This document shows, one piece after another, positions 14,517 through 21,781 of a DNA stretch of 24,422 bases. Source of the stretch: CAZKEW01 sp964580435 (lineage in GTDB: Bacteria > Acidobacteriota > Aminicenantia > Aminicenantales > UBA8522); assembly GCA_964580435.1 (NCBI GenBank), contig CAZOKP010000035.1, forward strand, positions 1-24,422. The letters are read 5' to 3'. Numbering within the stretch: the first letter of the stretch is position 1; the number at the start of each line of letters is the position of its first letter. The notes below the pieces were generated by a model, which made no database searches, was not told where the DNA came from, and worked only from the letters and a program-made list of their open reading frames with translations. Position numbers and translations under genes: made by a program.

Positions 14517-15401
14517 TCAATGATTATGTTTGTTCGTGCCCTCTACACAACTTTCGCATTCAGATTGAATGACTGTATGGGTAATGTTATATCTTGATTT
14601 GAGCATTTCGTTTATTTCAGAGATTATTGCGTTCATTGATTGTGCATTTTCTGCACTTAACAAAATGTGAGAACTGAGAGCGTAGACGTCTGAGGCTATG
14701 CTCCAAACATGCAGGTCATGAACCTCTCTGACGCCGCTTGTTTTCTGAATATCCTCGGTTATTTTTTCTAATTCAAGGTTGGCTGGGGTCGCTTCCATGA
14801 GGATCTGTGTCGACTCTTTGATCAGCCTGAAGGAACTCGCCAATATGAATAAGCCAATCATCGCGCTTATGATCGGGTCAAAAATGTCGTTGCCGGTCAC
14901 TATGATCAAGCCGCCGGCTATCACAACCCCAACCGATGATAAGGTATCGCTCAATACGTGAAGATAGGCTCCCCTGACGTTCAGGTTTTCTCTTCCGTAA
15001 CTTTGCATTTTTATGACTACATATAAGTTGGCCAAAAGCCCGATGACCGAAATCGCAAACATCTCCGGTCCTTTGATTGCCCGGGGGGAAAGAAACCTGA
15101 CATATGATTGATAAAAGATGTAGACGGTGATAAAAATGAGCACAATACCGTTGATAATCGCCGTGAGAATCTCTGCCCTATAATATCCAAAACTATATCT
15201 ATCGGTTGGGCGCTTTTTTGAAAGCTGTATGGCAAAATAAGCTAGCACTAAAGCCAATAAATCAATCACAACATGGCCGGCATCGCTCAGCAACGCTAAG
15301 CTATTGGTAAAAATCCCGCCGCCGACTTCCAGCAACAAAATGAAGAAAGACAGGATGATGAAAATTCTGAATTTTTTTTGAAGAACGTCTCTTTGTATCA
15401 T
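14517..15401 (-). CDS. CDF-family divalent-cation exporter (CzcD/ZitB-like)
   Basis: An inner-membrane proton-coupled exporter of Zn2+ or similar divalent ions, 294 residues. There are six hydrophobic helices. Helix 2 carries His43/Asp47 (DAGHVVID) and helix 5 His148/Asp152 (YLHVLSD), the HxxxD pairs of the zinc-type transport site. A cytoplasmic ferredoxin-like domain follows (VREVHDLHVWSI). The C-terminus, SECESC...NKHNH, adds possible metal ligands. A TTG at 15419 could extend it by six residues, but it falls in a likely -10 element, so I take the ATG at 15401. The gene is visibly AT-richer than its neighbours (about 27-43% GC in 60-base samples against about 60% in the deacetylase gene), suggesting separate acquisition. 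It converges with the deacetylase. Confidence 0.92.
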   Translation of the reverse strand: MIQRDVLQKKFRIFIILSFFILLLEVGGGIFTNSLALLSDAGHVVIDLLALVLAYFAIQLSKKRPTDRYSFGYYRAEILTAIINGIVLIFITVYIFYQSYVRFLSPRAIKGPEMFAISVIGLLANLYVVIKMQSYGRENLNVRGAYLHVLSDTLSSVGVVIAGGLIIVTGNDIFDPIISAMIGLFILASSFRLIKESTQILMEATPANLELEKITEDIQKTSGVREVHDLHVWSIASDVYALSSHILLSAENAQSMNAIISEINEMLKSRYNITHTVIQSECESCVEGTNKHNH

Positions 15402-15418
15402 AGTGATAGTCAATTCCA

Positions 15419-15459
15419 ATAATAATATATTTTCGTTTTAATTGTCATTGTCGTGACAA
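15419..15459 (-). promoter_or_regulatory. Possible CDF promoter with overlapping dyad
   Basis: The minus strand reads ATGACA (15443-15448), an 18-base spacer and TATTAT (15419-15424), 18 bases ahead of the ATG. A perfect 12-base dyad, TTGTCGTGACAA (15448-15459), abuts the -35 box, a position where a metal-responsive repressor could act. No regulator gene is nearby, so the operator role is conjecture. Confidence 0.3.
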
Positions 15460-15517
15460 CTCCAAGAAAAAAGACTTTTGTTTTTTTGACCCTTTCCCCA
15501 AAGATCAGCCGCCCCCC

Positions 15518-15859
15518 TCAAATCGCACTGCGTCCCCTCTCTCCCGTTCTGATTTTCACAACGTCGAGGACTTCGGAGATGAATATTTTGCCGTCTCCTA
15601 TGCTCCCGGTTCTTGCATTTTCTTCGATAGCCTTGATCACAGACTCTGCCAGTTCATCGGGAACGACGATTTCCAGCTTGATTTTGTTTTCGTGTTCAAG
15701 GACCTCATTAAGAGGTTTTTCTTTAAAAATGGCTTTTTTTGTTTTTCCGAAACCCTTGACTTCGGAAATCGTGATGCCGGGAAGTCCCTCGATATGTCCG
15801 AGGGCCACCAGGACATTTTCCAAGGTTGCCGGCTTGATAATGGCCTTGATTTCCTTCAT
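15518..15859 (-). CDS. PII-like (GlnB-family) protein linked to metal efflux
   Basis: A trimer-forming PII-fold protein of 113 residues, one more than E. coli GlnB. The nucleotide-binding B-loop RTGSIGDGKIF (83-93) and C-loop KIRTGERG are kept, so ATP/ADP binding is likely. The T-loop (about 37-59) is wholly different: no Tyr51 uridylylation site is present, and canonical Gln39, needed for Mg-ATP/2-oxoglutarate binding, is Thr40. It is therefore unlikely to be a nitrogen regulator. It lies 11 bases behind the RND pump gene, with GGGAG seven bases before its ATG, as last gene of the efflux operon. A PII group (PII-NG) encoded beside CusA/CzcA-type pumps has been described, and this fits it. 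Its partner is unknown; the pump itself is a candidate. Confidence 0.9.
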   Translation of the reverse strand: MKEIKAIIKPATLENVLVALGHIEGLPGITISEVKGFGKTKKAIFKEKPLNEVLEHENKIKLEIVVPDELAESVIKAIEENARTGSIGDGKIFISEVLDVVKIRTGERGRSAI

Positions 15860-15870
15860 GTTGTGTCTCC

Positions 15871-18800
15871 CTAAATTTCGACTTCTTCTCTCTTGGCTTC
15901 AAACCAGCTATAGAGCGCCGGAAGGACCAGGAGCGTCAACAGTGTCGACGTCACGAGTCCGCCCACGACCACAGCCGCCAAAGGCCGCTGGATCTCTGAG
16001 CCCGGGCCCTGAGCGAAAAGCAGCGGCACGAGGCTTAAAACGGTGATGGAGGCCGTCATCAGGACCGGTCTGAGCCGGCGCTCACATCCTTTGATGATAG
16101 CCTCCGAAAGAGGCAGGCCGTCCTGGTAGATCTGATGGATGTAAGAGACAAGCACGACTCCGTTCAAGACGGCGATCCCGAATAGGGCAATGAACCCGAC
16201 CGAGGCCGGCACAGAAAGATAAAGCCCGGCCAGATACAGAGAAAAGACTCCGCCGATCAGGGCAAACGGCAGATTGAGCAGGACAAGAGTCGCCAGCTTC
16301 ATGGAATTGAAGGTAATAAACAGGAGGAAGAAGATGATCCCGATGGTCATCGGGACGATGATCATCAGCCTCTTCATCGCCCGCTGCTGGTTCTCAAACT
16401 GGCCGCCCCAGGTGATGTAATATCCGGACGGCAGCTTCACTTGGGCCTGGATTTTATGCTTAGCCTCGCCTACGAAACCTCCGATGTCTCGACCGGAGAT
16501 GTTGCATTCAATCCCGATCCGGCGCTTGCCGTATTCCCGGCTGATCTGGACAGGGCCTTCGACAACCCGGACTGAGGCCAGGCTTCCCAAAGGTATCCGG
16601 TAGCCTAAAGGGGAATCGACAAGGACATTTTCAAGGTCCTGGATGGAGTTGCGCAGCTCTTCGGGAAACCTGACCAGGACATCAAAATATTTTTCTCCTT
16701 CATAGAGTTGAGTAACAGGCTTTCCCCCTATGGCCGTTTCGATAATCATCTGGACATCATTCACGCTCATTCCATAGCGCGAAATTTTGTTCCGGTCGAT
16801 TTCGACCGCAATATAGGGCTGGCCGGAAACCCTTTCCGGGACGAGGTCCCTCGCGCCTCGAATCTTAGAGATGACCCTGGCGACCTCATCGGCTTTGTCC
16901 CTGAGGACCTCGAGATCATCCCCGAAAATCTTGATGATAATTTGAGCCCGGGTTCCGGCCACTAGCTCATCGATGCGGCAGGCGATCGGCTGGCTGAAGG
17001 TAAAGGCCATGCCCGGGAAGGCCGACATGGACTCGCGCATCTTGTTGGTTAACTCCTCCCGGGTTTTGGCCGATGTCCATTCGGAGCGCGGCTTGAGCGA
17101 CCCCACATAGCCCGTTTTTTCAACCCCTCGAGCCTCGAGCGCGATCCCCGTCTGGCCCGTCCTCGAGACAATGGTCTCAAGCTCGGGAAATTCCTTGAGT
17201 GTTTTCTCCACTTCCCGGCTGATCTCGAGAGACTTGTCCAAAGAGATCCCTGGCTGAAGTTGGATATCCATATCGAAGGCGCCTTCGTCCATGATCGGGA
17301 TAAACTCTGTTCCCAGCCTGGGAACAATCATGATGCTGGCAATAACAAGAAAGCACGCCACCGCGAGAATGATCAGCCTGTGCTTTAATGACCAGCGTAA
17401 GACCGGAAGATATGCTTTTTTTGCCCCCTGAATCAGGAAACTTTTCTTCTCGGGCGCAGCCTTAAGGACGGTCAGGCAGACCGCGGGGATGACGAAGATC
17501 GAAAGGATGAGAGACGAGAGAAGCGCGATGGAGACGGTGATGGCAAGAGGAGAGAACATTTTTCCCTCGATGCCCTGGAGGGTCATGATCGGAATAAAAG
17601 TCAAAGCAATGATCAATTCTCCAAAAATGCTGGGCTTCCTTACCTCTATGACCGCCTTGAGAACGGTGGCAAGCTTGTGCTTGGAAGTTCCCCTCTCGGA
17701 AAGATGCCTCTGGACGTTTTCCACCTGGATGATCGTCGCATCAATGATCATCCCGACCGAGATGGCCAGACCGCCCAGGGACATCAGGTTGGCTGTCAGG
17801 CCTGTCTGTTTCATGATGATGAAGGTTAAGAGGGCCGCCATCGGCAGGGCCAGGACCACGATGAAAGAGCCCCGGAAACTTCTCAGGAAAAGATAGAGCA
17901 CGAAGATGACGAAGATGGCGCCAATCAGGAGCGATTCGGTTACGGTGTGGATGCTTTTGCTGACAATTTCAGACCGTTCATAGAACGGGACGATTTTTAA
18001 ACTTTCGGGCAGGACATGGTTGGAATTGATCTCTCCAACCTTGTTCTCGATCAGCCGGACGACATCCCGGCTGTTGGCGCCCCGAAGCATCATGACAATA
18101 CCACCGACCGCTTCCCTCTCCCCGTTCTTGATGGATGCTCCCTGGCGGACGGCCGTGTCGATATGGGCTTCGCCGACATCGCGGATAAAAACCGGAGTTC
18201 CCCCTTCGGCCTTGAGGACAATGCTTTTGATATCCTCAACGCTCTCGAGGAGTCCGAGCCCGCGGACGAGAAACTGCTGCGAGTCTCTCTCTAGGACATT
18301 CCCTCCGACATTCTGGTTGTTCTTCTTCAGGGCTTCGACGACATCCGTAAGCGTGAGGTTGAATTTTCGCAGCCGATCCGGGTCAACAAGGACATGATAT
18401 TGCTTGATATAGCCTCCGAAAGAGTTCACTTCATTGACGCCCGGCACGGTTTTAAGAAGCGGGCTGATGACCCAATCCTGGATGGTCCGAAGCTCCGTGA
18501 GGTAGTCTACCTCTTTTGCCGGATCAGCGGGCTCATTCCCTTCCAGAGTATACTGGTAGATCTCGCCCATGGCCGTGGCCACAGGCCCCATGGTGATTTC
18601 CACCCCTTCCGGAACTTTCTCTTTTGCTTCGATCAGCCGCTCGAGCACGAGCTGCCGGGCAAAATAGATATCGACACCATCTTCAAACACAGCCGTGATC
18701 ACCGACAACCCGAACTTAGAAATCGAGCGCAACTGGACCAAACCCGGAAGTCCACGGAGACCCACTTCGATCGGAAAAGTAATGAACTTTTCCACTTCCA

Positions 18801-18975
18801 AGGGCGAGCGGCCGGGCGAGGAGCTGATGATCTCGACCTGAATATTGGTTACGTCCGGCCAGGCGTCGATCGGAAGCCTCAGAAAAGAAAATATCCCCAG
18901 TACGGCAACAAGAATGACGCAGACACCGATAAGGAGCTTTTGCCGCAAAGAAAAGGCAAGAAGTTTCTCGATCAT
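15871..18975 (-). CDS. Heavy-metal efflux RND pump, CzcA/CusA family
   Basis: The inner-membrane proton-driven pump of a tripartite metal-efflux complex, 1034 residues, the usual size. There are twelve helices with two large periplasmic loops. Helix 4 carries the proton-relay Asp412 within GGLAISVGMIIDATIIQVEN. The pore segment TFSQPIACRIDELVAGTRAQ resembles CzcA-type pumps, and the methionine of the Cu/Ag pump CusA at this place is not evident. I therefore favour divalent ions or an unassigned metal over Cu+/Ag+, without certainty. The ATG at 18975 begins one base after the stop of the adaptor gene, with GAGG nine bases upstream; a TTG nine bases earlier sits directly on that site and is less likely. 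Efflux genes run CzcC-like, CzcB-like, this gene, PII-like. Confidence 0.95.
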   Translation of the reverse strand: MIEKLLAFSLRQKLLIGVCVILVAVLGIFSFLRLPIDAWPDVTNIQVEIISSSPGRSPLEVEKFITFPIEVGLRGLPGLVQLRSISKFGLSVITAVFEDGVDIYFARQLVLERLIEAKEKVPEGVEITMGPVATAMGEIYQYTLEGNEPADPAKEVDYLTELRTIQDWVISPLLKTVPGVNEVNSFGGYIKQYHVLVDPDRLRKFNLTLTDVVEALKKNNQNVGGNVLERDSQQFLVRGLGLLESVEDIKSIVLKAEGGTPVFIRDVGEAHIDTAVRQGASIKNGEREAVGGIVMMLRGANSRDVVRLIENKVGEINSNHVLPESLKIVPFYERSEIVSKSIHTVTESLLIGAIFVIFVLYLFLRSFRGSFIVVLALPMAALLTFIIMKQTGLTANLMSLGGLAISVGMIIDATIIQVENVQRHLSERGTSKHKLATVLKAVIEVRKPSIFGELIIALTFIPIMTLQGIEGKMFSPLAITVSIALLSSLILSIFVIPAVCLTVLKAAPEKKSFLIQGAKKAYLPVLRWSLKHRLIILAVACFLVIASIMIVPRLGTEFIPIMDEGAFDMDIQLQPGISLDKSLEISREVEKTLKEFPELETIVSRTGQTGIALEARGVEKTGYVGSLKPRSEWTSAKTREELTNKMRESMSAFPGMAFTFSQPIACRIDELVAGTRAQIIIKIFGDDLEVLRDKADEVARVISKIRGARDLVPERVSGQPYIAVEIDRNKISRYGMSVNDVQMIIETAIGGKPVTQLYEGEKYFDVLVRFPEELRNSIQDLENVLVDSPLGYRIPLGSLASVRVVEGPVQISREYGKRRIGIECNISGRDIGGFVGEAKHKIQAQVKLPSGYYITWGGQFENQQRAMKRLMIIVPMTIGIIFFLLFITFNSMKLATLVLLNLPFALIGGVFSLYLAGLYLSVPASVGFIALFGIAVLNGVVLVSYIHQIYQDGLPLSEAIIKGCERRLRPVLMTASITVLSLVPLLFAQGPGSEIQRPLAAVVVGGLVTSTLLTLLVLPALYSWFEAKREEVEI

Positions 18976-18976
18976 A

Positions 18977-20089
18977 TTATTCAACCTCTAAGTTCTTCTT
19001 CAAATATTCCGACTTGAGAAGAAACCCGTCCCGCACGTAAGCGTCACCGGCCGAGAGGCCTTTCACCACCTCAACCCAGCCGTCGAATTTCTGGCCGACC
19101 TCGACCTCCTGGAAGCGGAACGACCGCTCCCCTGCCGGGATGAAAACGACCTTCTTGCCTTCAAGGTCCTGGACGGCGGCTTCCGGGACGAGAAGAGCCT
19201 CGGCGCTGGAAGGCAGAATCAATTCTATTTCTGCATACATCCCAGGCTTTAACAACCCGCGCGCGTTCCGGACTTCTACCCGTCCGATAACTGTGCGCGT
19301 CTTCTCATCGACGATGTCATTCAAGAGGGTCATGGTCCCCTGGAAGGATTGGTCAGGATAGGCTTGAACTCTAATCAGGGCGGGCATGCCCTGTTTGACC
19401 AGGCCCAGGTCTTTCTCATAAATATGAACATGGGCCCAAAGAACCGAAAGGTCGGCGATCTTGAAGAGTCCTGCGCCCTCGGCAATCTGGTCTCCCAGGA
19501 CGACCGGGCTTTCGATGATAGTCCCGGAGAAAGGCGCGCTGACAGGAAGAAGGGGCTTGATTTGGCGCGTTTCCTCGAGCTCTTTGAGGTCGCTTCCTTT
19601 CATCCCGAGCAGCATGAGTTTCCTTTTGGCTGAATCGAGCAGCGATTCGGCTGCGGGAATTTCATCCTTAAGATTATCCCTGGTGAACCTTTTGAGCCTT
19701 TCCCCAACCTGGAGGAACTCGGCCTGGGACGTCAGGAAGTCCGGGCTGTACAGGGAGAGAAGGAGACCCCCCTCTTTTACCCGGTCTCCGACGTAGGCAT
19801 AAACGTTTTCCACCCGACCCGCCACGCGGGAAGTGAGGTTCATCAGCCTTTTCTGATTGAAATCTATGCCGCCCGTCCCATAAACCTTCAACGGGAACTG
19901 TCTGAGCTCTGCCTTTTCAGTTTGGATTCCGGCTATCTTCATTGCGTCTTCACTGAGAGTGATGACCGAAGGGGCAACGCTGTTCTGAGGTCCAGGCACT
20001 TCTTCTTCGGATTTTTTGGCCGTGCATCCGGCCATAGAATAGACCAGGGCGACCAGCAAAAGTAGACGAAGGGATAGTCTTTTTTTCAT
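18977..20089 (-). CDS. Periplasmic adaptor (membrane fusion) protein of the metal efflux system
   Basis: A CzcB/CusB-family adaptor of 370 residues joining the RND pump to the outer-membrane channel. The leader MKKRLSLRLLLLVALVYSMAGC ends in a lipobox, so it is probably a lipoprotein. Then come a barrel-sandwich half (NLTSRVAGRVENVYAYVGDRVKEG), an alpha-hairpin (about 110-165), the second half (ISAPFSGTIIESPVVLGDQIAEG-like segment), beta-barrel and membrane-proximal domains. Of two nearby ATGs I chose 20089, which has GGAG at seven bases; the one at 20095 is too close to it. It sits between the outer-membrane channel gene (nine-base gap after the 20095 ATG) and the pump gene. Confidence 0.94.
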   Translation of the reverse strand: MKKRLSLRLLLLVALVYSMAGCTAKKSEEEVPGPQNSVAPSVITLSEDAMKIAGIQTEKAELRQFPLKVYGTGGIDFNQKRLMNLTSRVAGRVENVYAYVGDRVKEGGLLLSLYSPDFLTSQAEFLQVGERLKRFTRDNLKDEIPAAESLLDSAKRKLMLLGMKGSDLKELEETRQIKPLLPVSAPFSGTIIESPVVLGDQIAEGAGLFKIADLSVLWAHVHIYEKDLGLVKQGMPALIRVQAYPDQSFQGTMTLLNDIVDEKTRTVIGRVEVRNARGLLKPGMYAEIELILPSSAEALLVPEAAVQDLEGKKVVFIPAGERSFRFQEVEVGQKFDGWVEVVKGLSAGDAYVRDGFLLKSEYLKKNLEVE

Positions 20090-20104
20090 GTCCATTCTCC
20101 TCGA

Positions 20105-21346
20105 TTATTCATATTCCTCTCCCGCCTGTTCGAGGTCAGACAAGGCGACAAGATATAGATAAAGAGATTTCAGATATTCGAGTTTCGTCGTGAGATGCGT
20201 CCGGGTGATATCCAGGATATTCAAAGCGTCGGTTTTTCCATACTCGTACTGGGTGATGCTCATCCTGAGCTGGTCTTCGACCTCGGCCAAAAGCTGCTGC
20301 TCGAAGATCTTGACCTGCTCCTCCGAGGATTTCACGGTGGCATAGGCATCCTCGATCCTGGTCATTAATCGTCGTCCGACCGCCTCGGCGGAAATCTCCT
20401 CGATCTCTTTTCTGGCCTCAGACTCAAGGATCTCTCCCCTCTGCCTTTTCCACCAATACAGGGGAACAGAAACGGCGAGGGAAAAACCCCAGGACCCGGT
20501 TCTCAGACTCGGGGTATAGAGGCCGACCGAAAAATCAGGGAGCCGGCTCTTCTGCGCCAGCTTCAGGCCAGCCTGAGCTTGGTCGACCTTGAGCGAGGCG
20601 ATCTGGACGGACGGCCTCTTCAGCCTGGCTTCTTCCTTGACGGCGGCAAGGTCCTTGAGGAGGGGCGCGAAAGACAATTCTGTCACGAGCTCTACGGGCT
20701 CATCCCCTTTTCTTCCCAGGAGGAGGTTCAAACGGGCCTTGTCCAGCGAAAAATCTTTCCGGGCTTCGATGAGCTGGTTCTGGATCCTCGCCTTCTCGAC
20801 CCGGGCCCGCAGAACATCGAGATAAGGTCCACCGCCGGATTGATATTTGGTGGTGGCGCTGGCGATGAATTCGTCGAGGAGCCGGGCTGTCTCGGCCAAG
20901 GCTGAAATAGTCCTCCGGCTGAAAGTGGCTTTATAGTAGACCTCTTTGACTTTAGCCGTAATGATGAGCTTAACCCGGGCCACCTCATATCCGGCGATCT
21001 TCTCGCCGAATTGGCCGATTTTCCCGCGCAGCGATACCTTCCCCGGGAATTCGAACGGCTGCTCGATCCCGAAGCTGATCTCTTTGTCATTGTTTGTATT
21101 ATTGCCGGAGCGGAAGGGGATTCCCTCGTCGCTGAAAACAATTTGAGGCTCGGGGATGGCCTGCATCTGCAGACGCCGGCCCTGGGAAGCGAGCAACTCT
21201 TTCTGCGCGGCCAGGATGTCCGGGTTTTGCCTGAGAGCCAGGTCAATAGCCTGCTCCAGAGTCAAATCATCGGCTGTCCCGGCCCAGCTTCCAGGCAAGG
21301 GAAGCAAAACCAGGAATAGAATCGCCAAAATCACAACGTCTCTCAT
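20105..21346 (-). CDS. TolC-family outer-membrane efflux channel (CzcC/CusC-like)
   Basis: The outer-membrane channel of the metal efflux complex, 413 residues. A signal peptide (MRDVVILAILFLVLLPLPGSWAG) is followed by two tandem outer-membrane-efflux repeats of long coiled helices. Family segments include LTLEQAIDLALRQNPDILAAQKEL at the start of the mature protein, and LSFSVGL-like and FSLAVSVPLYWWKR strands in the second half. The start at 21346 has GGAGG six bases before it. The frame runs ten codons further upstream, but that would bury the signal peptide. It follows the small ORF at 21404 and precedes the adaptor gene. Confidence 0.93.
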   Translation of the reverse strand: MRDVVILAILFLVLLPLPGSWAGTADDLTLEQAIDLALRQNPDILAAQKELLASQGRRLQMQAIPEPQIVFSDEGIPFRSGNNTNNDKEISFGIEQPFEFPGKVSLRGKIGQFGEKIAGYEVARVKLIITAKVKEVYYKATFSRRTISALAETARLLDEFIASATTKYQSGGGPYLDVLRARVEKARIQNQLIEARKDFSLDKARLNLLLGRKGDEPVELVTELSFAPLLKDLAAVKEEARLKRPSVQIASLKVDQAQAGLKLAQKSRLPDFSVGLYTPSLRTGSWGFSLAVSVPLYWWKRQRGEILESEARKEIEEISAEAVGRRLMTRIEDAYATVKSSEEQVKIFEQQLLAEVEDQLRMSITQYEYGKTDALNILDITRTHLTTKLEYLKSLYLYLVALSDLEQAGEEYE

Positions 21347-21403
21347 TCTGAACCTCCAATCCGAAAAGGAAATCACAGGGACGGACGGCGGATGGAGAAA
21401 AAA

Positions 21404-21667
21404 TCAGTCAGGCGGGTGAAAAATGTTCTTGATGAAATCAGGACGGAGAATGTGGTCGTGATTCCAGGTGAGGAGAGGCAAAGACGGAGGAAGCCCGAGG
21501 ATGTTTTCGGCCGCGGAGGGCTCGGAGGACTTAAGGAATGAGTGCAGCGGCCCGCAGACGGTGTGGAGCTCTTCGCGGCAGAAATAATCGTGGGAAACGG
21601 TGTTGAGAAAAAACAAAACAAGGAACAAGCCCAGAATTCCATAATTGAAAGGCCTTCTCCTGTTCAT
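21404..21667 (-). CDS. Small membrane-anchored or secreted protein heading the efflux operon
   Basis: An unrecognised 87-residue protein. After a basic start (MNRRRPFNYG) comes one hydrophobic helix (about 8-26), then a polar tail with two cysteines (FC...TVC) and several histidines (VSHDYFC, TWNHDHILRP), which might bind metal. It has no Shine-Dalgarno. A TATGAT -10 box ends eight bases before the ATG, so the message may be leaderless. A TTG three codons upstream is the alternative start. It precedes the outer-membrane channel gene by 57 bases. A role as a periplasmic metal-binding accessory, comparable in position to CusF-like proteins, is inference from context only. Confidence 0.6.
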   Translation of the reverse strand: MNRRRPFNYGILGLFLVLFFLNTVSHDYFCREELHTVCGPLHSFLKSSEPSAAENILGLPPSLPLLTWNHDHILRPDFIKNIFHPPD

Positions 21668-21675
21668 GAAGCGCA

Positions 21676-21704
21676 ATCATAGCAAATTTGAGGCGATTGA
21701 TAAA
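21676..21704 (-). promoter_or_regulatory. Likely promoter of the efflux operon
   Basis: The minus strand reads TTTATC (21699-21704), a 17-base spacer and TATGAT (21676-21681). The expected transcription start falls at or within two bases of the ATG at 21667, which would make the first message leaderless and fits the missing Shine-Dalgarno. Confidence 0.45.
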
Positions 21705-21711
21705 GGGAGAA

Positions 21712-21781
21712 AATTCGGGGGACATGTTCCAAATTCTCTCGAATTTGGTACGTATCCTCTTTCTTCCGTGTCCCCCGAATT
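21712..21781. repeat. 70-bp nested palindrome (REP-like)
   Basis: Perfect 13-base outer arms AATTCGGGGGACA (21712-21724) and TGTCCCCCGAATT (21769-21781) enclose an inner hairpin CCAAATTC-TCTC-GAATTTGG (21729-21748). It directly abuts the mgtA stop codon. The GAATTCGGGGGACA-type end resembles ends of REP elements mobilised by RAYT transposases in many uncultivated bacteria, but no transposase gene is here. Transcribed from mgtA it would form a strong 3' structure that may limit read-through into the efflux operon. Confidence 0.7.

Noticed and set aside
15453..16046. 197-codon plus-strand ORF opposite the PII-like and RND genes
   Set aside because: It crosses two well-supported minus-strand genes and their spacer, with a low-complexity Ser/Pro-rich translation.
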